Below are positions 35,901-45,326 of a DNA stretch of 54,676 nt, piece by piece. Origin of the DNA: Burkholderiaceae bacterium (lineage in GTDB: Bacteria; Pseudomonadota; Gammaproteobacteria; Burkholderiales; Burkholderiaceae_C); the NCBI GenBank assembly GCA_004322085.1, contig SCRR01000054.1, positions 1 through 54,676 on the forward strand, written 5' to 3'. The notes below the pieces were generated by a model. The model was not told where the DNA came from, searched no databases, and saw only the letters and a program-made list of their open reading frames with translations. The translations under genes and the position numbers were made by a program. The stretch's first letter is position 1. Each line of letters opens with the position of its first letter.

Positions 35901-36148
35901 TCCGCCTCGTGTAGGTCGAAATCGTTCACCTGCAGCCGGAATGTGAAGGGGTTGAACGCCACCTTGCCGACGCTGCCGGCACCCGTCGTGTATTTCGCAA
36001 TCTGCTTCGGCGCCTGCCAGTGGATGATCGCGGGCAGCGCCCAGAAGCCAAACGCGGCATAGACCGCCACCAGCGCAACGACCACCGTCAGCGCCTTGCG
36101 CCACCACCGCCCCCACAAGGCGCGCCGTAAAATCCCAAGAAGTTTCAT
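32924..36148 (-). CDS. DUF748 family, AsmA-like giant inner-membrane protein
   Basis: A 1074-residue protein. One N-terminal membrane anchor (ALTVVVALVAVYAAFGFWAL, ~residues 18-38) is followed by a very long periplasmic part of repeating beta-rich segments, with FNPFTFRLQVNDF near the start and DRTTNINSLV in the middle. The C-terminal ~150 residues include VNFAAGQAALAPADRKALAS, VLILDVAGVV and ARAEAVRGYLVKAAGLD, an OmpA-like portion. From family knowledge AsmA-like proteins bridge the periplasm and may move phospholipids; the role here is inferred. It is divergent from mdtA. Confidence 0.85.
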   Translation of the reverse strand: MKLLGILRRALWGRWWRKALTVVVALVAVYAAFGFWALPAIIHWQAPKQIAKYTTGAGSVGKVAFNPFTFRLQVNDFDLHEADGTPLVAFRHLDVNFDPSRLIHKEVAFAWVHLAEPRVNAAVDAASKLNLAQLVKPSNAAQEPQKSSGKRPVFAIADLAVTDGHVAYSDLSEHRDFHLALDAVGFHLKDFSTRSDADGLYHFTASVGPGQTLAWDGDIGVAPLRSAGKLSVQGLELAQFWPYVANDYKVVLQHGKLGVQGHYELSGEGKALQLKVDDGAVRLQQLAVARKADGKPVVTLPSLNVQGVQFDLQKGQVEVANVALKGLALLPGTAGTAAQLALPGLNVAGTRYNLKQQHLEVGEVKADGLALLPASDGKPGLAIGQIAVADAMLDLGQRKLAIGAVTTTNGRIQARMDKHHQVDLVGRLKPLQALAELATPVQAPGAANAAPTAKPAPPAKAQKPFVIAVQRADVKNYAVAFIDASNAKPATFDLKPIDITVKDYVSTNARPIALVADVGINGGKLQVSGPLMLAPVGAKLDVKLAGLPLAPFQPYLESVARVTLKRGTLDVDGKVRYATGRRAPDIAFDGRVAVHDLDVDSSADRQPFVRFKRLALDGVHYASTPAGLKVQRVALDAPFARLIINPDRTTNINSLVPSAPAAKTAPAPRSAAAARSDPAFPVTVGAVVVKQGTLRFSDLSMTPNVSVGIEELKGGVQHFSTQPGQPAAVDFTGNVGPYAPVTIKGTINPLAKALSADIAVRFENLGLAAFSPYSGKFAGYRIEKGKANLALDYDIHDGMMQGKNKVVLDQLELGEKVDSPDALHVPLRLALALLKDSHGVIDLDLPVTGDLNDPEFAIGPLILKVLGNVLAKAVTSPFRLLAGLVPGDAGKLDHVNFAAGQAALAPADRKALASLAQALGKRPVLILDVAGVVAPDADRDALAREQVLRRIRGEDAAASTAPAMLASGDVKGVLKLYHKTFDEDAGTQVVQKEGEPADTYRARVAQVALEKLAAGEQIPGSALQQLANARAEAVRGYLVKAAGLDVNRVYLLDTRKDAQVKNGSVVMPLKVNVK

Positions 36149-36343
36149 TGCTCTCCACCTGACAGGACGACCGGCGCAACGATCTACATGCGCGCCCCAT
36201 TCATCCCGTGCTTCAACTCGTGCCTCAGTCTATACACGCTGCTCACGATCACCTCTGCTTCTCAACGCAACTTAACGATGGTTTCCGTTATGTTGGCGCG
36301 TCGCAACGCGCATGGGTAGCGCGTATCCCGGAATCCTCGAACC

Positions 36344-37588
36344 ATGGCCAAGTCCAAAATCACCCAGCGCGTGGCGCTGCTCGCTGTTGTCGCCATCGCG
36401 GCCGGCATCGCTTTCGGCGTTCACCAGCGTACCGGGCAGCGTACCGGAGCGGCGAACGCCACACAAAACGCGCCACATGCCTCGCGACACCGGGGCGGCC
36501 ACAACCCGAGCGCCGGCCCGATCCCGGTCGACGTGACGGCTGTCACCGCACGCGATCTGCCGGTCTACCTGAGCGGGCTGGGCACGGTGCAGGCATTCAA
36601 CACCGTGACGGTGAGTCCGCAAGTCAGCGGACAGCTGATGCGCGTGCTGTTCAACGAAGGCGATGAAGTCGCCAAGGGCCAGTTGCTGGCGGAAATCGAC
36701 CCGCGCACGTTCCAGGCTGCACTCGCACAGGCCAACGCGAAACTTGCGCAGGACATGGCGCAGCTGGAAAGCGCGCAGGCGGACTTGCAGCGCTTCCAGA
36801 ACCTCGCGCCGCAAGGTTACGTCTCGGGACAGCAGCTCGGCCAGCAACAGCAGCTCGTGGCGCAGTACCGGGCAGCGGTTGCTGCCGACCGCGCGGTCAT
36901 CCAGTCGGACGCCATCCAGCTTTCCTACACCCGCATCACCGCGCCGATCACGGGCCGGCTGGGCATGCGACTGGTGGACGCCGGGAATATCGTCAACGCT
37001 GGCAGCAGCCTCGTGGTGGTCACACAGCTCAAGCCGATCTCGGTGGTGTTCACCCTGCCGGAGCAGAACCTGGCGCAGGTGCTGGACGCCAGCCGCCAGG
37101 CAGGTTCAGCAAAGCTGCAAGTGCAGGCGCTGGACCGCGGCAACAACACCGTGCTGGCCACCGGCACGCTTACTGCCGTCGACAACCAGATCAACACCGC
37201 CACCGGCACGGTGGAACTGAAGGCGACGTTCGCGAACGCGGATGAACGCCTGTGGCCCGGTCAGTTCGTGAACATCCAGCTCCGCACGCAGACCCTGACG
37301 CAGGTGCCCACCGTGCCCAAACTTGCCGTGCAGCAAGGCCCTTCCGGCGCCTTTGTGTACCGCGTCCAGGAGGACGACACGGTGGCCATGCAGGCCATCG
37401 AGACCGGCATCACACAGGGCGGTTTCACGCAGATCACGAAAGGGCTGGCCCTCGGCACACCAGTCGTGGTGGACGGCCAATATCGTCTGAAGCCCGGCTC
37501 GCACGTGAAAGCGCACACCGCGGCTGCGCCGGCACCGGCATCGAACTCGGCAGCCGTGCCCGCGACGCCGGCCACCGCCGCGCACTGA
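36344..37588 (+). CDS. mdtA: RND efflux periplasmic adaptor, MdtA-type
   Basis: A 414-residue membrane-fusion protein. N-terminal anchor/signal at residues ~8-27, then a His/Gly-rich stretch. The barrel-lipoyl start is PIPVDVTAVTARDLPVYLSG and GTVQAFNTVTV, the lipoyl motif is GQLMRVLFNEGDEVAKGQLL, then a helical hairpin rich in Gln, and the TRITAPITGRLGMRLVDAGN motif of the second lipoyl half. The C-terminal tail (~residues 385-414) is Ala/Pro-rich. It links the MdtBC pump to an outer-membrane channel, which is not encoded in the window. First gene of mdtABC; the 195-nt divergent gap with the DUF748 gene must hold both promoters. Confidence 0.93.
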   Translation: MAKSKITQRVALLAVVAIAAGIAFGVHQRTGQRTGAANATQNAPHASRHRGGHNPSAGPIPVDVTAVTARDLPVYLSGLGTVQAFNTVTVSPQVSGQLMRVLFNEGDEVAKGQLLAEIDPRTFQAALAQANAKLAQDMAQLESAQADLQRFQNLAPQGYVSGQQLGQQQQLVAQYRAAVAADRAVIQSDAIQLSYTRITAPITGRLGMRLVDAGNIVNAGSSLVVVTQLKPISVVFTLPEQNLAQVLDASRQAGSAKLQVQALDRGNNTVLATGTLTAVDNQINTATGTVELKATFANADERLWPGQFVNIQLRTQTLTQVPTVPKLAVQQGPSGAFVYRVQEDDTVAMQAIETGITQGGFTQITKGLALGTPVVVDGQYRLKPGSHVKAHTAAAPAPASNSAAVPATPATAAH

Positions 37589-37610
37589 TCGGCCCGTCGC
37601 GTCCATCGTA

Positions 37611-40600
37611 ATGAGCATTTCCAGCCCCTTCATCGACCGCCCGATCGCCACCTCATTGTTGATGGTGGCCATCGTGTTGCTGGGCCTGTTCGGTTATCGC
37701 CAGCTGCCGATTTCCGCCCTGCCGGAAGTCGACTTCCCGACCATCCAGGTGACGACCACCTACCCTGGCGCCAGCCCGGATGTGATGGCGGCGCTCGTCA
37801 CCACGCCGCTGGAAAACCAGTTCGGGCAGATCGCCGGCCTGACGGCGATGACTTCGAACAGCTCCTTCGGCGTGTCCACCATCACGCTGCAGTTCGACCT
37901 GGGCCTGAGCATCGACAACGCGGCGCAGGACGTGCAGTCGGCCATCAGCGCCGCCAACGGCACGCTGCCGCGCAACCTGCCCTACCCGCCGGTCTACAAC
38001 AAGGTGAACCCGGCGGATGCGCCGATCGTCACGCTGGCCGTGACCTCCTCCGTGTTGCCGCTGTCGCAGGTGGCCGACCTTGCGGACACGCTCATCGCCC
38101 AGAAGCTGTCGCAGGTGTCGGGCGTCGGGCTCGTCAACGTGCAGGGCAACCAGAAACCAGCGGTACGCGTGCAGGTGAACCCCGCCACCCTCGCGGCGCT
38201 CGGGCTGTCGCTGGAGGACGTGCGCACGGCGCTGACGCAGGCCAACGTGAACCAGCCCAAGGGCAGCTTCAACGGCCCGGCGCAGAGCTTCGCGATCGGC
38301 GCAAACGACCAGATCGGCTCGGCTGCCGACTACCAGCCCATCATCATCGCCTACGAAAAAGGCGCGCCGGTGCGCCTGTCCGACGTGGCACGCGTGTTCA
38401 ACGGCGTGGAGAACGACCAGCTCGCGGCGTGGGCCGACGGCCAGCCGGCGATCCTCATCGACGTGCTGCGCCAGCCGGGGGCGAACATCATCGCGGCGGC
38501 GGACGCCGTGAAGGCGCTGCTGCCGGAGCTGGCCACGTCGATCCCGCCGTCGGTGCAGGTGTCCGTGCTGTCCGACCGCACGCAGACGATCCGCGCTTCC
38601 GTAAAGGACGTGCAGTTCACGCTGCTGCTCACCGTCGCGCTGGTGGTGATGGTGATGTTCCTGTTCCTGCGCAAGCTGTGGGCCACCGTCATCCCCAGCA
38701 TCGCGCTGCCGCTGTCGCTGATCGGCACGTTCGGCGTCATGGCGCTGTGCGGCTTCTCGCTCGACAACCTGTCACTGATGGCGTTGACGGTCGCCACCGG
38801 TTTCGTCGTCGACGACGCGATCGTGATGATCGAGAACATCGTGCGCTTCATCGAAGACGGCGACGACCCGCTGACCGCGGCGCACAAGGGCGCAAAGCAG
38901 ATCGGCTTCACGGTGGTGTCGCTCACGGTGTCGCTGATCGCCGTGTTCATCCCGCTGCTGCTGATGGAAGGGCTCATCGGCCGCCTGTTTCGCGAATTCG
39001 CCATCGTGCTGTCCATCGCCGTGGCGATTTCCGCAGTCGTGTCGCTCACGCTCACGCCGATGATGTGCGCGCGGCTGCTGAAGGCCGAGCGCAAGGACCG
39101 CGCGCCCGGCCGCCTGTTCCGCTGGAGCGAGCGCATGTTCGACGCCGGGCTGGGCGCCTACGAGCGCAGCCTGCACCTCGTGCTGCGCCATCGCTTCGCG
39201 ACGCTGATGGTGGCGGCGGCAACGCTGGTGCTCACCATCGCGCTGTACGTCGTGATCCCGAAGGGGCTGCTGCCTGAACAGGACACCGGCCTGCTGATCG
39301 GCATCACCGACGCGCCGCAGACGATCTCGTTTCCCGCCATGTGGGCGCGCAGCCAGCAGCTTGCCGAAGTCGTGCGCAAGGACCCGGACGTGCAAAGCGT
39401 GGCGGTGTTCGTGGGCGCCGGCACCGTCAACCCCACGCTCAACCAGGGACGCATGACGATCGTGCTCAAGCCGCACGACGAGCGGCCCGGCCCGCTGGAA
39501 ACCACCATCGCGCGCATCGACCACGCGGTGCGCGCCGTCAACGGCATCTCGCTGTACCTGCAGCCGGTTCAGGACCTGCAGATCAGCAGCACCATCAGCC
39601 GCACGCAATACCAGTACGTCCTGCAGGACGTGGACGGCACGGCACTCGATACATGGACGCCGAAGCTGGTTGCCGCCCTCGCGAAATCTCCCGTCCTCAC
39701 GGACGTGACGAGCGACGACCAGGCGCGTGGACTGCGGCTCAAGCTCACCATCAACCGCGATGCCGCCAGCCGTCTCGGCGTGCCGATGCAGGCCATCGAC
39801 GACACGCTCTACGACGCCTTCGGCCAACGCCAGGTCACGACCATCTACACGCAGACGAACCAGTACCGCGTGGTGATGGAAGTGCCGCCGGAATTCCGCA
39901 ACGACCCGAAGGCGTTGGACAAGCTGTACGTGAAGGCGAACAACCAGACGCCGGCGCTGACGAACCCGTCCACCTCCAACCCCAATGCCACCGCGAACCT
40001 GCCGACCGCGATCACCGCGACGCCAGCTTCGATGGTGCCGTTGTCCGCCGTCGCCAGCATGGAACTCGGCGTCGGGCCGCTGGTGGTCACGCACGCCGGG
40101 GAACTGCCCGCCACCACGATCTCCTTCAACCTCGCACCCGGCGCGTCGCTGTCGGATGCCCTGCCCGCCATCACCGCCGCCCAGCAATCCATCGGCTTGC
40201 CGGCGACCGTCACCACCCGCTTCACGGGCGCGGTATCGGCCTACCAGAGCGCGGAAGCCAGCACGCCGTGGCTGATCCTGGCGGCGATTCTCGTCATCTA
40301 CATCGTGCTGGGCGTACTGTACGAGAGCTACATCCACCCGCTCACGATCCTGTCCTCGCTGCCTTCGGCCGGCGTCGGGGCGCTGCTGGCGCTGCTCGTC
40401 ACCGGCGAGGAGCTGTCCATCGTCTCGCTGGTCGGCATCATCCTGCTCATCGGCATCGTGAAGAAAAACGCGATCATGATGATCGACTTCGCGCTGGATG
40501 CGGAACGCCACGAGGGCAAGTCGCCGGAGGAGGCCATCTTCCAGGCCTGCGTGCTGCGCTTCCGGCCGATCATGATGACGACCATGGCAGCGCTGCTCGG

Positions 40601-40793
40601 CGCGGTGCCACTGGCCTTCGGCCACGGCGTCGGCGCGGAGCTGCGCACGCCGCTCGGCATTTCCATCGTCGGCGGGCTGCTGCTATCGCAGTTCCTGACG
40701 CTGTACACCACGCCGGTCATCTATCTCTACCTCGACCGCTTCGCCGCGCGTTTCCGGCGCCCCGCAACCGCAACCGCTGCGGAACCGCTGTGA
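37611..40793 (+). CDS. mdtB: RND multidrug transporter subunit, MdtB-type
   Basis: A 1060-residue proton-driven inner-membrane pump. The N-terminus MSISSPFIDRPIATSLLMVA starts TM1; two large periplasmic loops and 12 TM helices follow. The proton-relay pair lies in TM4 (ATGFVVDDAIVMIENIV, ~residue 402) and its partner Lys in TM10 (GIVKKNAIMMIDFA). In E. coli MdtB and MdtC form a B2C heterotrimer for novobiocin and bile salts; substrate here is inferred. ATG 37611 is 22 nt after mdtA. A Gly/Asn-rich insertion around residue 790 (TPALTNPSTSNPNATANL) is slightly unusual. Confidence 0.93.
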   Translation: MSISSPFIDRPIATSLLMVAIVLLGLFGYRQLPISALPEVDFPTIQVTTTYPGASPDVMAALVTTPLENQFGQIAGLTAMTSNSSFGVSTITLQFDLGLSIDNAAQDVQSAISAANGTLPRNLPYPPVYNKVNPADAPIVTLAVTSSVLPLSQVADLADTLIAQKLSQVSGVGLVNVQGNQKPAVRVQVNPATLAALGLSLEDVRTALTQANVNQPKGSFNGPAQSFAIGANDQIGSAADYQPIIIAYEKGAPVRLSDVARVFNGVENDQLAAWADGQPAILIDVLRQPGANIIAAADAVKALLPELATSIPPSVQVSVLSDRTQTIRASVKDVQFTLLLTVALVVMVMFLFLRKLWATVIPSIALPLSLIGTFGVMALCGFSLDNLSLMALTVATGFVVDDAIVMIENIVRFIEDGDDPLTAAHKGAKQIGFTVVSLTVSLIAVFIPLLLMEGLIGRLFREFAIVLSIAVAISAVVSLTLTPMMCARLLKAERKDRAPGRLFRWSERMFDAGLGAYERSLHLVLRHRFATLMVAAATLVLTIALYVVIPKGLLPEQDTGLLIGITDAPQTISFPAMWARSQQLAEVVRKDPDVQSVAVFVGAGTVNPTLNQGRMTIVLKPHDERPGPLETTIARIDHAVRAVNGISLYLQPVQDLQISSTISRTQYQYVLQDVDGTALDTWTPKLVAALAKSPVLTDVTSDDQARGLRLKLTINRDAASRLGVPMQAIDDTLYDAFGQRQVTTIYTQTNQYRVVMEVPPEFRNDPKALDKLYVKANNQTPALTNPSTSNPNATANLPTAITATPASMVPLSAVASMELGVGPLVVTHAGELPATTISFNLAPGASLSDALPAITAAQQSIGLPATVTTRFTGAVSAYQSAEASTPWLILAAILVIYIVLGVLYESYIHPLTILSSLPSAGVGALLALLVTGEELSIVSLVGIILLIGIVKKNAIMMIDFALDAERHEGKSPEEAIFQACVLRFRPIMMTTMAALLGAVPLAFGHGVGAELRTPLGISIVGGLLLSQFLTLYTTPVIYLYLDRFAARFRRPATATAAEPL

Positions 40794-40836
40794 TGTGCCG
40801 CACGGCCGCGCCGCACTCGATCGGGCACCCGCTGCC

Positions 40837-43800
40837 ATGAACATCAGCGCGCCCGCCATTCTCCGCCCCATCGCCGTGTCGCTGCTGGCGGCCGGCGTAC
40901 TCATCCTCGGGCTGGTGGCCTACACGCAGCTGCCGATCTCGTCGCTGCCGGAAGTCAACCTGCCGTACATCTTCGTGTCCACCGCCCAGCCGGGGGCTGC
41001 GCCGCAGACCATGGCGGCGACCATCGCCACACCGCTGGAGCGCCACCTCGGCGCCATTGCCGGCGTTTCGGAGATGGTGTCCACCAGCCGCGCGGGCAGC
41101 GCCAGCGTGGTGCTGCAGTTCGACCCGGCCCGCGACGTAAACGGTGCAGCCCGCGACGTGCAGGCTGCCATCAACGCCGCCGCGACGGACTTGCCGAGCG
41201 GGCTGCCCACCCCGCCGGTCTACAAGAAGGCAAACCCGTCCGACTCGCCGATCCTGATCCTCGCCATGACCTCCCGGACAATGAGCGTGCAGGACCTGTA
41301 CACGGTGGCGAACAACGTGATCGGACAACGCATCCGCCAGGTGGCGGGTGTGTCCGATGCGGAAGTCCAGGGCGGAGCGAATCCTTCCGTGCGCGTGGCG
41401 GTGAACCCGGCCCAGCTCGCCGCCATGAACCTGACGCTCGACGACGTGCGGCAAGCCTTGGCGAACGCCAGCGCCTATGCCCCGAAAGGCGCACTGCAGG
41501 ACGACGGCCGCACCTTCGTGATCGAGGCGAACGACCAGTTGCGCGACCCCGCAGGCTATGGCGACATCATCCTCACGAACCACAACGGGGCCACCGTGCG
41601 GCTGGCCGACGTCGCGGACATCAGTTCCGGCCAGCAGGACGACCAGCAGGCCGCGTGGTTCAACAACCAGCGCGCCATCCTCATCATGGTGCGCAAGCAG
41701 TCGGATGCGAACGTCATCAAGACCGCCGACGCCGTCAAGGCCCTGATTCCGCAGCTTGATGCGTGGCTGCCGCCGAGCGTGCAACTGACGCTGATGACCG
41801 ACCGCACGCAGACCATCCGCGCCTCGGTCAACGAAGTCCAGGCCACGCTGCTCATCGCGCTGGCGCTGGTGGTGATGGTGATGTTCCTGTTCCTGCGCCG
41901 GCTGGTGCCGACGCTGATCGCCGGCATCACCGTACCGCTGGCCATCACCGCCACGTTCGGCGCCATGTGGTTCATGGGCTATTCGCTCGACAATCTGTCG
42001 TTGATGGCACTGACGATCTCCGTCGGCTTCGTGGTGGACGACGCCATCGTTGTCATCGAGAACATCGTGCGCCACCTCGATGCCGGGGAAGAGCCGCTGC
42101 AGGCGGCGCTGGCCGGGGCGAAGGAAATCGGCTTCACCGTCGTGTCCATGTCCCTGTCGCTGGTCGCCGTGTTCATCCCGCTGCTGTTCATGGGCGGCGT
42201 GCTGGGCACGTTCTTCGGGGAATTCTCCGCCACGCTGGTGATGGCGATCCTCGCTTCCATGGTAGTGTCGCTCACATTGACGCCCAGCCTCTGCGGACGC
42301 TTCCTCCACGCCGAGAAAACAGCCGAAACGCGCGGCAGGATCGCACGGTGGGCGGAGCAGGTCTTTGATGCCCTGCATCGGGCTTACGAGCACGGCCTGC
42401 GCTGGGCGCTGACGCACCGGGTAACGATGTTTGCCGTGACCTTCGGCGCGCTGGGCCTGACGCTGTGGCTGTATACCGCCGTGCCGAAAGGCTTGTTTCC
42501 GCAGCAGGACACCGGCCAGATGCGCGGCATGGTGGTAGCCGACTCCAGCATCAGCTTCGACGCCATGTCGCAGAAGATCGAAGCTGCAACAAAGATCCTG
42601 CTTGCCGACCCGGCGGTCGCGTCGGTGTCCGGCTTCACCGGCGGCACCGGCTGGCACGGCGGGTCGAACCGCGGCACGCTGTTCGTATCCCTGAAGCCGC
42701 GCGCACAGCGCAACGCGAGCGTGCAGCACGTCATCAGCCGCCTGCGACCGAAATTCGCGCACATCATCGGCGCCAGCATCTACCTGAGCGCGGTGCAGGA
42801 TTTCCGCATGGGCGGACGCACGAGTTCTGCGTCTTCCCTGTTCGCGTTGCGCGGCGAGGATCTGGATGCGCTCTACGTCTGGGCACCACGGCTGGTGAAT
42901 GCTCTGAAAGCTTCGCCGCTGCTCAGCGACGTCAGTTCCGACCTCGACGAGGCCGCAGCGCAGGTCAACGTCGTCATCGACCGCGATACCGCGGCGCGCC
43001 TCGGCATCGCCATCGCCTCCATCGACTCAGCCCTGAACAACGCGTTCTCGCAACGCCAGGTGGCCACCGTCTACGACGCGCTGAACACCTACCGCGTGGT
43101 GCTGACGACAAAATCGCAGTTCCAGCTTTCGCCGGCCGACTTCGACCGCGTGTATGTCAAGACCCGCAGCGGCACGGCGGTCCCGCTGTCCGCCGTGGCC
43201 CACATCGAATACGGGCTGGCGCCGCTCACGGTCTCGCACGACGGCGGCACACCGGTGGTGAACATTTCCTACAGCACCGCACCCGGCGTGTCCGCCTCCC
43301 AGGGGCTGGGCGCCATCCGCCAAGCCATGCTGGACCTGCACATGCCGGGCGACATCCATGGCGGCGGCGCCGGCGAAATGCGGCTGTTCAAGCAGTCCAC
43401 GGCACAGCAACCGCTGCTGGTCGTCGCGGCGCTCGCCACCATCTACATCGTGCTCGGCATCCTCTACGAAAGCCTCGTGCACCCGCTCACGATCCTGTCC
43501 ACGCTGCCGTCCGCCGGGCTCGGCGCGCTGCTGGCGTTGATCCTGTTCAAGTCGGAACTCGACGTGGTGTCGATCATCGGTGTCATCCTGCTCATGGGCA
43601 TCGTGCAGAAGAACGCCATCCTCATGATCGACTTCGCGATCGACGCCCGGCGCACGCGCCAGCTCGCGCCCGCCGAGGCGATCTTCGAGGCCTGTCTGGT
43701 GCGCTTCCGGCCGATCGTCATGACTTCGCTCGCCGCCATGCTCGGCGCCCTACCACTGGCCATCGGCATAGGCACCGGCTCGGAACTGCGGGTACCAATG

Positions 43801-43956
43801 GGCATCGCCATCGTCGGCGGCCTGCTCGTTTCGCAGTTCCTGACACTGTTCACGACGCCGGTGTTCTATCTGGCCTTCGAAGCGCTCTCGGCGTGGTGGC
43901 GGCGCCTGCGGCACCGCCCTCCGGCCCCCTTGGAATCGCACACTGCCGCAAGCTGA
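40837..43956 (+). CDS. mdtC: RND multidrug transporter subunit, MdtC-type
   Basis: A 1039-residue partner of MdtB. ATG 40837 is preferred because MNISAPAILRPIAVSLLAAG is the standard RND beginning; an in-frame GTG at 40795 would add 14 residues of poor character. TM4 has SVGFVVDDAIVVIENIV and TM10 GIVQKNAILMIDFA, so the proton-relay residues are kept. It is last in the mdtABC operon, 43 nt after mdtB. No TolC-type gene or two-component regulator follows, unlike in E. coli (mdtABCD-baeSR). Confidence 0.93.
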   Translation: MNISAPAILRPIAVSLLAAGVLILGLVAYTQLPISSLPEVNLPYIFVSTAQPGAAPQTMAATIATPLERHLGAIAGVSEMVSTSRAGSASVVLQFDPARDVNGAARDVQAAINAAATDLPSGLPTPPVYKKANPSDSPILILAMTSRTMSVQDLYTVANNVIGQRIRQVAGVSDAEVQGGANPSVRVAVNPAQLAAMNLTLDDVRQALANASAYAPKGALQDDGRTFVIEANDQLRDPAGYGDIILTNHNGATVRLADVADISSGQQDDQQAAWFNNQRAILIMVRKQSDANVIKTADAVKALIPQLDAWLPPSVQLTLMTDRTQTIRASVNEVQATLLIALALVVMVMFLFLRRLVPTLIAGITVPLAITATFGAMWFMGYSLDNLSLMALTISVGFVVDDAIVVIENIVRHLDAGEEPLQAALAGAKEIGFTVVSMSLSLVAVFIPLLFMGGVLGTFFGEFSATLVMAILASMVVSLTLTPSLCGRFLHAEKTAETRGRIARWAEQVFDALHRAYEHGLRWALTHRVTMFAVTFGALGLTLWLYTAVPKGLFPQQDTGQMRGMVVADSSISFDAMSQKIEAATKILLADPAVASVSGFTGGTGWHGGSNRGTLFVSLKPRAQRNASVQHVISRLRPKFAHIIGASIYLSAVQDFRMGGRTSSASSLFALRGEDLDALYVWAPRLVNALKASPLLSDVSSDLDEAAAQVNVVIDRDTAARLGIAIASIDSALNNAFSQRQVATVYDALNTYRVVLTTKSQFQLSPADFDRVYVKTRSGTAVPLSAVAHIEYGLAPLTVSHDGGTPVVNISYSTAPGVSASQGLGAIRQAMLDLHMPGDIHGGGAGEMRLFKQSTAQQPLLVVAALATIYIVLGILYESLVHPLTILSTLPSAGLGALLALILFKSELDVVSIIGVILLMGIVQKNAILMIDFAIDARRTRQLAPAEAIFEACLVRFRPIVMTSLAAMLGALPLAIGIGTGSELRVPMGIAIVGGLLVSQFLTLFTTPVFYLAFEALSAWWRRLRHRPPAPLESHTAAS

Positions 43957-43994
43957 CGTCGCGCTGTTCCATCAACCTCCAAGCCTTCGACGAC

Positions 43995-44570
43995 ATGAAC
44001 ACCAACCGACTGGAAGCCTTCAGCGACGGCGTGATGGCGGTCGCACTCACGGTCATGGTGCTCGGCATCCAGCCGCCGGGCGGGACCCACCTCGACGCGC
44101 TGCTGTCCATGGCCCCGCAATTCCTCACCTACGTGCTGAGCTTCGTATACGTCGGCATCTACTGGACGAATCACCACCATCTGCTGCACGCCGCAGAGCG
44201 TGTGAACGGCAAGGTGCTGTGGGCCAACCTGCACCTGCTGTTCTGGCTCACGCTGATTCCGCTCACCACGGCGTGGATGAAGGAACACATCGATGCGGCG
44301 CTGCCGGCCGCGATCTACGGTCTCGTCCTGCTGTGCGCCGCCTTCGCCTACTACCTGCTCGCGCACCTGCTGGCGGGCCTGCACGGCCACGACTCGACGC
44401 TGGCGAAGGCCATCGGTTGCGACCTGAAAAACAAGATATCGATACTGCTTTACGCCGCGGGTATCGGGCTGGCTTTCGTACACGCCTGGATCGCAGACGC
44501 CCTGTACGTGGCGGTCGCCATCATGTGGCTGATCCCGGAGCGCCGGATCGAAAAGCTCCTTGCGCACTAG
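43995..44570 (+). CDS. TMEM175/DUF1211-family potassium channel
   Basis: A 191-residue, six-helix membrane protein. The start MNTNRLEAFSDGVMAVALTV holds the (R)xxxFSDG selectivity-filter motif of TMEM175 channels. Helices follow at about residues 40-60, 72-90, 98-118, 135-155 and 158-180. From family knowledge bacterial TMEM175 proteins are tetrameric, weakly K+-selective leak channels. The gene starts 38 nt after mdtC and may be cotranscribed with it. Confidence 0.85.
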   Translation: MNTNRLEAFSDGVMAVALTVMVLGIQPPGGTHLDALLSMAPQFLTYVLSFVYVGIYWTNHHHLLHAAERVNGKVLWANLHLLFWLTLIPLTTAWMKEHIDAALPAAIYGLVLLCAAFAYYLLAHLLAGLHGHDSTLAKAIGCDLKNKISILLYAAGIGLAFVHAWIADALYVAVAIMWLIPERRIEKLLAH

Positions 44571-44606
44571 CACACGCCACGGCCGGCTGCACGCCCGCAA
44601 ATCCGT

Positions 44607-45326
44607 TCAGGGCGCCGGCAACCACTGCCGCAAGGCCTCTTCCGCCAGCTCCGGCCAGCGCGCATTCGCGGTCGGATTCGCCGGGCTCGGGTGGTGCAGG
44701 TAGCCGACTGGAACGCTGTCGCCGACCACGGCTTTCGCCTTGTCCACGGCATAGCGGCCGATGCCCATGATCGCTGCTGGTTTCAGCACGCGGACGGCGT
44801 GGGCCAGTGCTTCATCACATAGCGCATCCAGCGGCCGCGATTCGGCAGCTTTCAGGGCGCCGGGAATGAGGTTGCGGTTCTTCGCCAGGAACAGCAGCGG
44901 GCAGTAGTTCCACACGAAGAAGCGTTCGAAAAACTGTTCCGGCGTTCCGACCCGGTCCTGTACCCAGCCCCACAGCCGTTTGCCGCTGCCTTCGTCGCGG
45001 TGGCAGGCCATGCCGAGAATCGGGTACTTCTCATGCTGCAGCGGCAGGTGATGTGGCATGAGCCGGGTGTCGATGTGGAACCAGCCGCGCACGGCAGAGA
45101 TGTTGCCGAATGGCACGCCGGTCTGCGTCATGCCCCATGGGCCCGGGTTCATGCCCACCAGCAGCACGCGTCCCGTGCCTTCACCGAAGCGTTCCAGATA
45201 CTGGTGGTAGCCGTCCCAGGCGTAGTCCAGCGGGTTGTAGACGTGGCTGGGCGTGTGGAATTCGAGTCCCGCGAGGTCGCGCGACCACTTGCGCGCCAGC
45301 CGCACGAGTGAGATTTCAGTCGTCAT
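44607..45326 (-). CDS. SMUG1-like uracil-DNA glycosylase
   Basis: A 239-residue DNA-repair enzyme. Motif 1, VLLVGMNPGPWGMTQTGVPFG, split here as GMNPGPWGM and TQTGVPFG, matches animal SMUG1 (catalytic Asn). Motif 2 is HHPSPANP with the conserved His. From family knowledge SMUG1 removes uracil and hydroxymethyluracil from single- or double-stranded DNA. SMUG1-type enzymes are patchy in bacteria. It converges on the TMEM175 gene with 36 nt between stops. ATG 45326 gives the full conserved N-terminus (LEFHTPSHVYNPLDYAWDGY). Confidence 0.9.
   Translation of the reverse strand: MTTEISLVRLARKWSRDLAGLEFHTPSHVYNPLDYAWDGYHQYLERFGEGTGRVLLVGMNPGPWGMTQTGVPFGNISAVRGWFHIDTRLMPHHLPLQHEKYPILGMACHRDEGSGKRLWGWVQDRVGTPEQFFERFFVWNYCPLLFLAKNRNLIPGALKAAESRPLDALCDEALAHAVRVLKPAAIMGIGRYAVDKAKAVVGDSVPVGYLHHPSPANPTANARWPELAEEALRQWLPAP

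Noticed and set aside
38772-40625. 617-codon open frame on the - strand
   Set aside because: It lies antisense to mdtB, whose product is a complete, recognisable RND pump. The translated frame is His/Arg/Asp-rich low-complexity text typical of antisense GC-rich genes.
40717-42762. 681-codon open frame on the - strand
   Set aside because: Antisense to mdtB/mdtC with the same shadow composition; no domain seen.
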